Assembly: GCF_000527155.1 (NCBI RefSeq)
Contig: NZ_AZUQ01000001.1
Span: 2,742,168 to 2,806,167 of the forward strand
DNA: 64,000 nt
From: Haloglycomyces albus DSM 45210
GTDB lineage: Bacteria > Actinomycetota > Actinomycetes > Mycobacteriales > Micromonosporaceae
Reading direction: 5' to 3'
This document shows positions 43,544 through 52,238 of this stretch, piece by piece; position 1 is the first letter of the stretch; each line of letters starts with the position of its first letter. The position numbers were made by a program, and so were the translations under genes. The notes below the pieces were generated by a model that had not been told where the DNA came from, made no database searches, and was given only the letters and a program-made list of their open reading frames with translations.

Positions 43544-45292
43544 ATGTCCTCCCACGAATCACACGATTATGATGTCGTTATCATCGGGTCCGGCTTTGGA
43601 GGTTCGGTCGCGGCACTGCGATTGACGGAGAAGGGCTACCGAGTCGCCGTTTTGGAGGCGGGAGATCGGTTCGACGATCCCTCGGAAACCGACCCCGCCC
43701 GCCGTCATGCGAAGCTTCCACGTACTTCGTGGAGACTGAGGCGCTACTTGTGGGCACCGCAGTTTGGTTTCCGAGGCATTCAGCGCCTGCACCTGCTCCG
43801 TGGCCGTAAAGGAAGTCGGGTGATGGTCCTGGCCGGAGCGGGAGTCGGGGGAGGGTCGTTGGTATACGCCAACACCCTATATCGGCCGTTCCCCAGCTTC
43901 TACCAGGACCGACAGTGGGGACACATCACCGATTGGAAGCATGAACTAGCACCCTATTACGATCAGGCCGAACGGATGCTGGGTGTCGTAGAGAATCCGA
44001 TCGTCACCCCGGCCGACCATGCCATGCGCCGGGTCGCGGATCGTATGGACGCGGCGGACACGTTTAAAATGACCAAGGTCGGGATCACCTTTGGGACGAA
44101 GGGATCGTCCGGCTCAATGGACGATCCGTACTTCGGAGGTGCGGGTCCCGCCCGTAGTGGTTGCGTCGCATGTGGAGCCTGTATGACCGGCTGCCGGTAC
44201 GGTGCCAAGAACATGCTCACCGAGAACTATCTCTACCTCGCGGAGAAGGCGGGTGCGGTCATTCATCCCCTGACGACCGTCACCGATCTGCATCAAGAGA
44301 ACGGAACCTGGCATGTGACGGCAAAGGCCACCGGCCCGTTTCGACGTTCTCAGCAGAAATTCCGTGCTGATCAAGTGGTGATGGCCGCCGGAACCTGGGG
44401 TACGCAGAATCTGCTGCATCGGCTACGGAATCGTGGGCGGCTTCCACACCTATCGACCAAACTGGGCGTCCTGACTCGCACCAATTCCGAAGCCCTGCTG
44501 GGAGCGGAACGAATTCGCACCAAAGGCGACGATCACAGTAAAGGAATTGCGATCACCTCGTCGTTCTATCCCGATGAGCACACTCATGTGGAACCGGTGC
44601 GGTATGGGAAGGGGTCGAACGCGATGGCTCTGATTCGGACGCTGATGGTGGACGGACCCAGTAATTCGAAACGGTTTCAATTGCCTCGCTGGGTGCGGCT
44701 TTTGGGAGTCGTGGCCCGACGACCATGGCTCCTGGGGCTTATCCCGAAGCTACGGCGCTGGTCGGAACGTTCGGTGATTGCGCTGGTGATGCAGCACCGC
44801 GATAACTCGGTCACGGTGACGTCGAAGGGGAGGGGCCTGCGGGCACAGCCGGGGCACGGTGAGCCGAATCCGGTGTGGCTTCCCATAGGTCATCGGGCCA
44901 CCAGAATGTTGGCGGAGGAGATCGGTGCGATTCCGGGAGGTACGTGGTTGGACCTCGCTAATATTCCCACCACGGCGCACTTTCTGGGCGGTTGTCCGAT
45001 CGGCGACGCTCCGGACAACAGTGTGGTCGATGCGTATCACCGTGCTTGGGGATACCCGAACCTGCACATCGTCGACGGTTCGGCCGTCACCGCCAATCTC
45101 GGAGTCAACCCGTCCTTGACCATCACCGCCCAGGCGGAGCGTGCCATGAGCATGTGGCCCAATAAGGATGACCATGATCCTCGACCGGAACAGGGTCAGC
45201 CTTACCGGCCCGTTTCGGCTGTCGCGCCTCGGTCACCGATGGTTCCCGAGAACGCGTCCGGGTCACTGCGAATCCAGCATTCCACGGAATAG
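43544..45292 (+). CDS. GMC-type oxidoreductase, ChoD-like
   Basis: FAD flavoprotein of 582 residues. The FAD loop VIIGSGFGGSVAALRL is at 12-27 and GAGVGGGSLVYANTL near 100. A Cys-rich segment, CVACGACMTGCRYGAKN (near 207-223), resembles a 4Fe-4S ligand set and is shared with mycobacterial ChoD. The C-terminal NLGVNPSLTITAQAERA is conserved in the family. ChoD relatives were named cholesterol oxidases but their true substrates are unsure. Its 3' end overlaps DUF1330 by 30 bases. Confidence 0.9.
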   Translation: MSSHESHDYDVVIIGSGFGGSVAALRLTEKGYRVAVLEAGDRFDDPSETDPARRHAKLPRTSWRLRRYLWAPQFGFRGIQRLHLLRGRKGSRVMVLAGAGVGGGSLVYANTLYRPFPSFYQDRQWGHITDWKHELAPYYDQAERMLGVVENPIVTPADHAMRRVADRMDAADTFKMTKVGITFGTKGSSGSMDDPYFGGAGPARSGCVACGACMTGCRYGAKNMLTENYLYLAEKAGAVIHPLTTVTDLHQENGTWHVTAKATGPFRRSQQKFRADQVVMAAGTWGTQNLLHRLRNRGRLPHLSTKLGVLTRTNSEALLGAERIRTKGDDHSKGIAITSSFYPDEHTHVEPVRYGKGSNAMALIRTLMVDGPSNSKRFQLPRWVRLLGVVARRPWLLGLIPKLRRWSERSVIALVMQHRDNSVTVTSKGRGLRAQPGHGEPNPVWLPIGHRATRMLAEEIGAIPGGTWLDLANIPTTAHFLGGCPIGDAPDNSVVDAYHRAWGYPNLHIVDGSAVTANLGVNPSLTITAQAERAMSMWPNKDDHDPRPEQGQPYRPVSAVAPRSPMVPENASGSLRIQHSTE

Positions 45293-45610
45293 ATCGGCCT
45301 TGCTCTGCGGGTGGTACCCGGGTTCGACGCCTTCCACGAGGAAGGCCTCACCGGTGAGATGCGCGGTACGAAGTGGCAGGATTTCCTGGTAAGCGTCGGA
45401 GTGGTACCAATTTGTGGCGGACTCGGAATCCGGAAACTCGATCACGACGACATCGCGGTTCCATTCCCCTTCCTTAGGGGTGACCTTGCCTCCGTGGATG
45501 ATGAAACGGCCGTGGTACGGCTCCAAGGTATCCTGGATTTTCTCGAGATATTCGACCATATCGGAATGCAGTTCCGTCATCTGGAACAAACCGATCGCGT
45601 AAACAGCCAT
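45263..45610 (-). CDS. DUF1330 domain protein
   Basis: Dimeric ferredoxin-like alpha/beta protein of 115 residues: MAVYAIGLFQMT at the start, HGGKVTPKEGEWNRDVVVIEFPD in the centre (in parts), and the closing WYHSDAYQEILPLRT, which are the DUF1330 hallmarks. The family has no known reaction. It is convergent with the GMC gene. A single TTAC-n6-GTAA site lies 21 bases upstream of its ATG, which ties it to the lipid regulon. Confidence 0.9.
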   Translation of the reverse strand: MAVYAIGLFQMTELHSDMVEYLEKIQDTLEPYHGRFIIHGGKVTPKEGEWNRDVVVIEFPDSESATNWYHSDAYQEILPLRTAHLTGEAFLVEGVEPGYHPQSKADLFRGMLDSQ

Positions 45611-45631
45611 GACTATAGCCTCTCTGCTATG

Positions 45632-45645
45632 TTACTCACTGGTAA
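45632..45645. promoter_or_regulatory. Single TTAC-n6-GTAA operator upstream of DUF1330
   Basis: TTACTCACTGGTAA matches the sites at 37182, 37198, 40067 and 40083 in both half-sites and length. It stands alone here. The rest of 45646-45872 holds no gene that I can support; it should contain the promoter of the VOC gene. Confidence 0.65.
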
Positions 45646-45872
45646 ACAGGGTGAGTTCATCGTCTCATACCGCCTCCCCCGTGGTATAGCGTGCGGTCGT
45701 TGGAAATCACCGATAAGTGGTCGTGCATAAATCGCTTGCGTTGTATACGTGTCTCGCCAATACTTATGAGGAAATGCCCAATTCCATTGGTACATCCGAT
45801 TCACGCAGGACCCTGCCCTGGGTCGAGATCAATCCATAGTGCGCAATGCGCCATCGTACGCAAAGGAAATAG

Positions 45873-46265
45873 ATGACTGCTATTATCCGTCAGATCGCCA
45901 TCGACAGTCGCGACTCGTATCGGCTATCGAAGTTCTGGGAGAAGGTGACCGGGTGGCGTGAAGACCCCAACGATCCGAACGAACCGCAACATTCCGAAAA
46001 TCTGATTCAAAGTCCCGACGGGACCATGTCCCTGTTGTTTTTGAACGTACCCGAATCCAAACAGGTGAAAAACCGGGTGCATCTGGACCTGACCTCCGAC
46101 ACCACCCGCGACGAGGAAGTCGAACGATTGGTCGGCATCGGGGCGACGATCGCAGCGGATTTCAGAACCGACGACGGGCGCGGCTTCGTGGTATTGGCCG
46201 ACCCGGAAGGCAATGAGTTCTGTATCGTGCGCAATGACGTTGAACGCGCCGACGACCCGTCATAG
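45873..46265 (+). CDS. VOC family protein
   Basis: Glyoxalase-fold protein of 130 residues: RQIAIDSRDSYRLSKFWEKV opens the first unit, VHLDLTSDT starts the second, and VVLADPEGNEFCIV closes it. The layout fits the pterin-dehydratase-like VOC group common in actinobacteria. No metal triad can be named with confidence. AAAGGAAAT precedes ATG 45873. Confidence 0.88.
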   Translation: MTAIIRQIAIDSRDSYRLSKFWEKVTGWREDPNDPNEPQHSENLIQSPDGTMSLLFLNVPESKQVKNRVHLDLTSDTTRDEEVERLVGIGATIAADFRTDDGRGFVVLADPEGNEFCIVRNDVERADDPS

Positions 46266-46384
46266 GCAGGACCACCGAAGCATTCTGTTCGTAGGTTGCC
46301 AAAGACTGTAAACGCCTAGCGACGGGTGTTTGAAAGTGGCTGCTTGAACGCCGTCGACGAGAGGCCTAGGAAGTGGTTTGACGG

Positions 46385-47527
46385 ATGTCTACACCGGTCA
46401 TCGTATTGCGAGGCCTACCCGGCTCCGGAAAGACGACCACCAGCGCGTTGCTTCGCGACCGGTTGGGCACTGCGGTTCGTGTCAGCAACGATGATATTCG
46501 GTATCTGGCAAAGCCACGCGATTTCAGTCGGCTGTCCCTGGAAGCGTCGGAACGGGCATGCATTGATCTGGCCGTGTCATACGCGCGAAGTGGGTTCATT
46601 CCGGTTGCCGACGGAGTCTTTTACGATCGAGAGTTTCTTGATGCGGTGAGTTGGGAACTAGCCCTGCAGGATATTTCAATGGAAGTGTTCACCCTGGTGG
46701 GCGATATCGGGGACCTGCTGCATCGCAATCAATGCCGTGAGGAATTGTCGCAGCTTCCCGCATCACGCATTCGACAGTTGCATCGGGGCTTCCTTGCGGG
46801 AGGGACCGCGGTTTCCATAAACGATAAACTCCCCGAAGAGGTGGCCGAGGACGTACATGAATTGATCACCCAATCACGGGTCGACGGTGGGCACCGCAGA
46901 GAGCGGGCGGGTATCGATGTGCTGTTCCTGCGCCACGGTGAGGCAGAATCTCCCAGGGAGCCCACGATAGATCCTTCGACGATGCCGCTGTCGACTCGTG
47001 GGCGTGCTCAAGCCTTGGCCGCGCAGCGAGCTGTGCAACGGTTTGAGCCCGACGCGGTATACGCCTCCGATTCGTGTTCGGCGGTGGAAACGGCCCAAGT
47101 CGCGGTGCAGTCCACAGGTCAACCTGTCGAAGCCGTAGCTGACTTGCGTGAATGTCACGTTACGTCTGATGCGGAATCGCCGGCCCCGGATATCGGTGCC
47201 CAGCGTGGCGAAACCGATCGGATTGTTATGGGCGGCAAAGATTCCCAGAAGTCGACCGAGGCCGAGAAGGTGGAGGCGGCCGCGACGAGAATGATGGAGT
47301 TTGTGCAAGGTCTTGCTGCCAGATCAGGCGGACCTCGGCGGATTCTATTCGTATCGCACAGTGGCCCGCATACGTGGCTGGTGTGCCGGATTCTGGGTGC
47401 TCCCATTGGTTCGGGTCCGGTCATTGACCTGGAATACGCTGCCTTCTCTCGATTCCATTTCAGTCGTGACCATGGACCTGGATCGATTGACTTTATCAAT
47501 CGACATGCCTCGGGAATTAATCCGTGA
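46385..47527 (+). CDS. P-loop kinase fused to a histidine phosphatase
   Basis: Two-domain protein of 380 residues, likely cytosolic. The N-terminal domain (about 1-165) is an AAA_33-type kinase with Walker A GLPGSGKT (10-17) and SNDDIRY, as in polynucleotide-kinase-like enzymes. The C-terminal domain (about 176-375) is a histidine-phosphatase fold with LFLRHGEAE (phospho-acceptor His184) and VSHSG near its end. The usual second phosphate-pocket Arg (R-A-x-x-T-A) is replaced: ASDSCSAVETA has Ser232-Ala233 there. The order kinase-then-phosphatase is that of PFK-2/FBPase-2, but the kinase type differs. The substrate is unknown. It stands alone with a terminator after it. Confidence 0.82.
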   Translation: MSTPVIVLRGLPGSGKTTTSALLRDRLGTAVRVSNDDIRYLAKPRDFSRLSLEASERACIDLAVSYARSGFIPVADGVFYDREFLDAVSWELALQDISMEVFTLVGDIGDLLHRNQCREELSQLPASRIRQLHRGFLAGGTAVSINDKLPEEVAEDVHELITQSRVDGGHRRERAGIDVLFLRHGEAESPREPTIDPSTMPLSTRGRAQALAAQRAVQRFEPDAVYASDSCSAVETAQVAVQSTGQPVEAVADLRECHVTSDAESPAPDIGAQRGETDRIVMGGKDSQKSTEAEKVEAAATRMMEFVQGLAARSGGPRRILFVSHSGPHTWLVCRILGAPIGSGPVIDLEYAAFSRFHFSRDHGPGSIDFINRHASGINP

Positions 47528-47561
47528 ACTTGGAATCGTCATGCTATCGGCATATCGGTTT

Positions 47562-47581
47562 ACGCCTCTAGGGGGCGTTTA
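47562..47581 (+). terminator. Terminator after the kinase-phosphatase gene
   Basis: ACGCCTC and GGGGCGT pair (one U-G) around TAG, followed by TTTAA. It lies 35 bases after the stop. Confidence 0.65.
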
Positions 47582-48434
47582 AGCGGCATGCGGTTCGACA
47601 ATCATGAGAACGGAAGGCCCTGAGCTTGGATAGGCTGCCCAGTCGCGGGTGCGATGCGAGGATTGGCAATACCGTTCGGGCCATAAGCGCATAGCATTGG
47701 TGGATTACGCGGTCAAGTGGCGTTTAGTTCTTTACAAGAGAAATGCACGAGATTCGGCGTGGAATGTGCGTTTTAAGGGCATTTCTCCGCCCGACTGTCC
47801 CCAGACGCATCGCAATTGTCCACAGGGCGAGGCGCGAGCCTTGTGGTAGCGCATTGCCTGTCGTGTAATCAGAGTATGGAAGCGATGGAGCAGCTGTGGG
47901 GATTGGCCGTAGCGGGGTGCATGCTACTTCTCCAAGCGTTTGTGTACATCGGTCGGCGTGTGGCGATCACTGGCGAGGCGTTGTATGACTATGAACCCGT
48001 TGCGAGGCCTAGGGTGCGAAGTATTTGGTTGTCCGGGCGCAGTATCGGCGCGTGCGTTGTCGTGCGGGTGACGTCCGGTCATCGACGACCTTGTGCCGTT
48101 TCACTGTCGACCCGGTATCTGCAACTGTGGAGCTGCCGGGGCACCGATACACATATTGCTCACCGATTGTTCTTCGTAGCGCGGTGTCGTGGCCCGCCCA
48201 CCTGAGAAGTCCCTGGCTGTTGACGCGTCGTGCCGCATCGGCGCTTCAATCGATTTTCCGCATACCCACTGCGATACAGGTGCGGCACACGTCTTGTGAC
48301 GGCGAAAATGTCGTCGCCGCAAGGCGTGTGCCAACTATATAGCTAAATCTGAATTCGTAATAATAAAGGAAGGCCCGTGGAAATGACCGTTCGTTGCGAC
48401 GTGAGCGGTGGGCGGACACCGTTGTTGCGGGCCG
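47582..48434. other. Gene-poor stretch between terminator and moaD
   Basis: About 850 bases, the longest stretch without a firm gene. One weak membrane ORF is listed at 47876. A second plausible frame runs 48018-48342 in another phase, which may mean a frameshifted gene. An A/T-rich segment with AAAGGAAGG lies at 48345-48380. No tRNA or repeat was seen. Confidence 0.4.
47876..48205 (+). CDS. Hypothetical one-helix protein, possibly a degraded gene
   Basis: Open frame of 109 residues from ATG 47876. The first 25 residues (EQLWGLAVAGCMLLLQAFVY) form a membrane helix, followed by a basic segment. There is no clear ribosome site. From about 48018 a different phase reads more like protein (YLVVRAQYRRVRCRAGDVRS then FTVDPVSATVELPGHRY) to a stop at 48342. 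Joining the two with one frameshift would give about 150 residues. I recognise no family. It may be a pseudogene or not a gene. Confidence 0.3.
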   Translation: MEAMEQLWGLAVAGCMLLLQAFVYIGRRVAITGEALYDYEPVARPRVRSIWLSGRSIGACVVVRVTSGHRRPCAVSLSTRYLQLWSCRGTDTHIAHRLFFVARCRGPPT

Positions 48435-48677
48435 TCAGCCACCGGCAAAAGGCGGCAGAACCTCGACGGTGGTGCCGTCGGATAGGAGCGTGTGCCCTGC
48501 GGTGGCCTGCTTGCCGTCAATGAGAAACGACGATATGGCCAGCACCTTTTCCAATCCGTCGCCGTGCTCGTCAATCAGTTGGTTCTTCAGCTCGGCAAGG
48601 TTGGATGCCGTTAGAGTCTGTTCGGCTCTGCCGGCGGCGGCTTTGGCGCCGGCGAAATAACGTACTGTCACGCTCAT
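48435..48677 (-). CDS. moaD: Molybdopterin synthase sulfur carrier subunit
   Basis: Ubiquitin-fold protein of 80 residues ending in GG, the glycine that becomes a thiocarboxylate and donates sulfur to precursor Z. It starts one base after moaA, and works with MoaE encoded nearby. It is the last gene of the nas-moa run. Family alternatives such as ThiS are unlikely given the neighbours. Confidence 0.93.
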   Translation of the reverse strand: MSVTVRYFAGAKAAAGRAEQTLTASNLAELKNQLIDEHGDGLEKVLAISSFLIDGKQATAGHTLLSDGTTVEVLPPFAGG

Positions 48678-48678
48678 A

Positions 48679-49674
48679 TCATCCTCCGATTGCCGACATG
48701 GGGCGTGCGGGCTTCAGGAACGAGGGGTCGTCGATACCGGCCCCAGCGGCTTTACCCCACATCGCCTGCGCCCAGATATCGGCCAGTTCGTCATCGGTGT
48801 GTCCAGCGCGCAAAGCGTCGCGGAGGTCGGTCTCGCCTTGGGCGAAGAGGCAGTTGCGTATCTGGCCGTCGGCGGTGAGCCGAGTCCGGTCGCAATCGCC
48901 ACAGAACGGACGCGTGACCGTTCCGATGATTCCCACGGTGGCGGGTCCGCCGTTGACGAGCCATTTCTCGGCAGGTGCCGAACCGCGAGGTTCGGTCGCG
49001 GGAGTCAGGTCGAACTCCTGCTGTAGCCGATTCAGAATGTCGGCGGCGGTAATCATCGTATCGCGCTTCCATATTCCGTCGGCGTCGAGCGGCATTTGTT
49101 CGATGAACCGCAGTTCGTATCCGTGGTGGAGTGCGAAGCGCAGGAGATCGGGTGCTTCGGCGTCATTGATGTCGGGCATGAGCACGGTGTTGATCTTGAC
49201 CGGATCCAATCCGGCTTCAGCGGCGGCATGGATACCGGTGAGCGTATCCTGTAGCCGGTCACGACGTGCGAGCTTGGTGAAGGTGTCCCGATCAACCGTA
49301 TCAAGCGAAACGTTGATGCGTTTCAATCCTGCTTCCACCAAAGCGGGAGCGGTTTTGTCCAATCCGATGGCGTTGGTCGTGAGCGACATTTCCACGGTCG
49401 GGTGGCGTTCGGCCATATCGGCGATGATGGAGGTGAGTCCCGGACGAAGCAGCGGTTCCCCGCCGGTGAACCGGATTTGGTTGATGCCCAAGCGGTCCAC
49501 CGCCAAATTCAGCAGGTGTTTAACCTCGTCGTCAGTGAGGATTTCCGGTTTGGGGATCCAGTGCAGACCATCCGCCGGCATGCAGTATTGGCAGCGCAGG
49601 TTGCATTTGTCGGTGAGTGATACCCGCAAATCGCGTGCCACTCGACCGTATCGGTCAATCAATTGCTTACGCAC
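48679..49674 (-). CDS. moaA: GTP 3',8-cyclase
   Basis: Radical SAM enzyme of 331 residues starting molybdenum-cofactor synthesis from GTP. CNLRCQYC (residues 24-31) holds the SAM-cleaving cluster, and FCGDCDRTRLTADG with an upstream Cys holds the second cluster that binds substrate; the double-glycine C-terminus (IGG) needed for activity is intact. The GTG start overlaps moaE by eight bases. Confidence 0.96.
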   Translation of the reverse strand: MRKQLIDRYGRVARDLRVSLTDKCNLRCQYCMPADGLHWIPKPEILTDDEVKHLLNLAVDRLGINQIRFTGGEPLLRPGLTSIIADMAERHPTVEMSLTTNAIGLDKTAPALVEAGLKRINVSLDTVDRDTFTKLARRDRLQDTLTGIHAAAEAGLDPVKINTVLMPDINDAEAPDLLRFALHHGYELRFIEQMPLDADGIWKRDTMITAADILNRLQQEFDLTPATEPRGSAPAEKWLVNGGPATVGIIGTVTRPFCGDCDRTRLTADGQIRNCLFAQGETDLRDALRAGHTDDELADIWAQAMWGKAAGAGIDDPSFLKPARPMSAIGG

Positions 49675-50080
49675 AATTCACCCATTCGTCGCTACCGTCG
49701 GAAAAGTATTGATGTTTCCATACTGGGACACGATCCTTGACCTCGTCCACCGTTGCCGTCAATGCTTGAAATGCCTCGGCTCGATGAGCGGAGGCAATGA
49801 CGACCACTAGAGCGGCGTCTCCGAGCGAGAGGTCGCCGAGGCGATGGCTGATCGCGATCGCGTCTAGTTGGAAGCGTTGGCGCATGTCATGCGCGATTTC
49901 GTCGAGTACGCTCGCGGCGGAGGGGTGACCTTCATAGGAAAGTGCCGTCACCTGTCGACCGTGGTCGTGGTCGCGTACGACCCCACGGAAGGTCACATGG
50001 GCACCGCTGGAAGCGGTTCGGCATTTCTCCTCTAGCACGTCGACGTTGATCGGATCGTCGGTGACTTCGGTGAGAATCAT
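49667..50080 (-). CDS. moaE: Molybdopterin synthase catalytic subunit
   Basis: Protein of 137 residues that converts precursor Z to molybdopterin with two MoaD. VTFRGVVRDHDHGR, LSYEGHPSA, HRLGDLSLGDAALVVV and KDRVPVWKHQYF are the family motifs, including the catalytic lysines. I chose ATG 50080; the open frame extends upstream into moeA but without family content. Confidence 0.95.
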   Translation of the reverse strand: MILTEVTDDPINVDVLEEKCRTASSGAHVTFRGVVRDHDHGRQVTALSYEGHPSAASVLDEIAHDMRQRFQLDAIAISHRLGDLSLGDAALVVVIASAHRAEAFQALTATVDEVKDRVPVWKHQYFSDGSDEWVNCA

Positions 50081-50087
50081 GGCGCTC

Positions 50088-51242
50088 CTAATAACTGATG
50101 CCCGACAAGGACAGAAACGACAGTTCTTGGCCGGCACGGGCCCCGGCATGAGGGGGGACGACGGCGAATCCCCGCGCGGCCGCCACTCCCCGTAGCATGG
50201 CCGAACCGTGATGGGCGACCAAACGTCCGTCGTGGTCGACGAGGGCAAGTCGGGTGCAGTCGCCTCGTCCCGCGATGTCGTCGGCGACGGTGACGGTTGA
50301 GAGGTCGGGCGGGTCCCGTCGTAGCATTCCGTCGATCAAGGGCGCGACCAGGGTGACGATCGCTATCAACGCTGATTGGGGATTTCCAGGCAGCCCGCAT
50401 ACGATGCCACTGTCGGTTTCGGCCAACAGCATGGGGAAACCAGGTCGAACCGCCACCGTATTGACATGATAGGTGGCATTCAATCGCTGGAGCGTCGGGT
50501 GGAGGTAATCGACCGGGCCATGCATGGTTCCGCCAGTGGTCAAAGTGATCGTACTGTGCGGGTTTTCCAACGCACGTAGGTGATCCTCGGGCGTGTCGGC
50601 GACATGTACCGCCGCGGATCCAGCGGCCCCGAGAGAGTCGAGGACGGCGGGAAGCATGGGGCCAAGGCTGTCACGGATCTTTCCGTCGCGCGCTGGGCCT
50701 TGCGACACCAGTTCGTCTCCGAATACAGCAAGCCGTGTGGTCGGTGGTGACCATACGGACACTTCGTCGTTACCTGCGGCGGCGGCGAAACCGGCGAGCG
50801 CGGGGGTGACGGTTCGGCCTGACGAAAACAGGGTGTCGCCGAGGTTGATCTCTTCGCCGACGTGACGCCAGTCGGGTTGGTGAGGCCCGTTCACCTGGCC
50901 GTTGGACTCGGTGGAGTCTTCTAGTCGAATGATTCCGTCCGTGCCGGGAGGCAATTGGGCACCGGTGGCGATTCGGCGGGCGTGTCCGCTTGAAAGCGGA
51001 TCGGCTACGGTCCCGGCAAGTTGGTCGGTGTCTTCCAGCCGCCACGGTCCTTCTCCGCGAATCGCGTAACCGTCCATGGCGACGGTGTCGAAAGCCGGTA
51101 GGGGATTGGCTGCTCGGACCGGTTCGGCCAAGGTGTGACCGATGGCGTCGGTCAGAGGAACGCTGTGAGAGGCGAGCGTGATGCCTTGCCCCACGCGGTA
51201 GGCGATGTCACGTGCTTTTCTCCAGTCGGTCGCTGTGTTCAC
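50088..51242 (-). CDS. moeA: Molybdopterin molybdenumtransferase
   Basis: MoeA-like protein of 384 residues that inserts molybdate into adenylated molybdopterin. Domain order is normal: N-terminal region with ANPLPAFDTVAMDGYAIRGE, the MoCF domain with VTLTTGGTMHGPVDYL, where the usual SGG-S-VG motif is altered to TGGTMHG, and the C-terminal barrel. It starts with GTG 51242, overlapping the mog gene by four bases. Confidence 0.93.
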   Translation of the reverse strand: MNTATDWRKARDIAYRVGQGITLASHSVPLTDAIGHTLAEPVRAANPLPAFDTVAMDGYAIRGEGPWRLEDTDQLAGTVADPLSSGHARRIATGAQLPPGTDGIIRLEDSTESNGQVNGPHQPDWRHVGEEINLGDTLFSSGRTVTPALAGFAAAAGNDEVSVWSPPTTRLAVFGDELVSQGPARDGKIRDSLGPMLPAVLDSLGAAGSAAVHVADTPEDHLRALENPHSTITLTTGGTMHGPVDYLHPTLQRLNATYHVNTVAVRPGFPMLLAETDSGIVCGLPGNPQSALIAIVTLVAPLIDGMLRRDPPDLSTVTVADDIAGRGDCTRLALVDHDGRLVAHHGSAMLRGVAAARGFAVVPPHAGARAGQELSFLSLSGISY

Positions 51243-51778
51243 GCCTGATTCCTTTCGTGGTCACCGCCGTGCAGTTGGGACACGCAATGACGTAGCAAGT
51301 CGGGAGTGAGGACGGCGAGACCGTCGCGTGCGGCACCTGAGGAACCGGCGAGGTTGACGATAAGGGTGGTTCCCACCGATCCGGCGATTCCTCGTGACAA
51401 TACCGCTTGGGGAATCTTCTGGACACCGTACGCCCGAATGGCTTCGGCGAGGCCCGGTACTTCGCGTGCGATGATGCGCCGGGTGATGTCCGGAGTGGTG
51501 TCGGTGGGCGTCAGTCCGGTCCCACCTGAGGTGAGGACGACGTCTATCCGGTCGGTGACGGCGTTCTTGATCGCGGTTTCGACGTCCGCGCCGTCAGCGA
51601 CGACGACGGGATCGTCAACGTCGAATTCGGCTTCCCTCAGGCCCTGTACGAGGAGGGGACCGGATTTATCTTGGTAGACACCGGTGGCGGCTCGTGTGGA
51701 AGCCACAATAACCCTGGCACGCGGGGTGAAGGTCAGTTCCCCACACGGCGAGCGCTGCTCGTTCGTCACTTCTGCCAT
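51239..51778 (-). CDS. Molybdopterin adenylyltransferase, MogA/MoaB-like
   Basis: MoCF-fold protein of 179 residues that adenylates molybdopterin. VLTSGGTGLTPTDTTPD is the nucleotide and pterin site; NLAGSSGAARDGL is the second signature. The ATG overlaps the end of moaC by 13 bases. MogA and the actinobacterial MoaB2 type cannot be separated on sight. Confidence 0.92.
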   Translation of the reverse strand: MAEVTNEQRSPCGELTFTPRARVIVASTRAATGVYQDKSGPLLVQGLREAEFDVDDPVVVADGADVETAIKNAVTDRIDVVLTSGGTGLTPTDTTPDITRRIIAREVPGLAEAIRAYGVQKIPQAVLSRGIAGSVGTTLIVNLAGSSGAARDGLAVLTPDLLRHCVSQLHGGDHERNQA

Positions 51779-52233
51779 AGTCCGGTTTTACCGCCTCTCT
51801 TCTCCACCACGCCGATATGGTTGAGTTCCGCCCCAGGATCGATGGCTTTAACCATATCGATCAAGGTAAGTCCAGCGACGCTCACGGATGTCAGTGCTTC
51901 CATCTCAACGCCGGTGCGGTCGGTGTTCGATACCTCGGCACGGATCAGGACTGTGGTATCGGTGGTGTCAAACTCAACACTAATCGATGATAGGGCAATG
52001 GGGTGGCAGAGCGGGACGAGTTCCCACGTCCGCTTGGCCGCCATGATTCCGGCGACCCTGGCGGTCGCCAGGGCATCGCCTTTGGCGAGGTCGTTGTCCC
52101 GCAGCCGTTGTACGACCTCCTCGGTCGTGTCGAGACGGCCGGTGGCGATGGCCGTGCGGCGACCGGGGTTCTTGTCGCCGACGTCGACCATATGCGCTTC
52201 CCCGGCACTGTTGACGTGTGTTAGTTCAGACAT
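51766..52233 (-). CDS. moaC: Cyclic pyranopterin monophosphate synthase
   Basis: Protein of 155 residues that follows MoaA to form cyclic pyranopterin. KRTWELVPLCHPIALSSI carries the active-site segment, EVSNTDRTGVEMEALT the second, and the catalytic lysine is in DMVKAIDPGA. It starts five bases after nirD, which joins the cofactor genes to the nitrite-reductase genes. Confidence 0.95.
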   Translation of the reverse strand: MSELTHVNSAGEAHMVDVGDKNPGRRTAIATGRLDTTEEVVQRLRDNDLAKGDALATARVAGIMAAKRTWELVPLCHPIALSSISVEFDTTDTTVLIRAEVSNTDRTGVEMEALTSVSVAGLTLIDMVKAIDPGAELNHIGVVEKRGGKTGLWQK

Positions 52234-52238
52234 GTCCG

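Noticed and set aside
48378-48520. Plus-strand ORF starting GTG after AAAGGAAGG
   Set aside because: It runs antisense through moaD and its protein text is Arg/Trp-rich and shadow-like.
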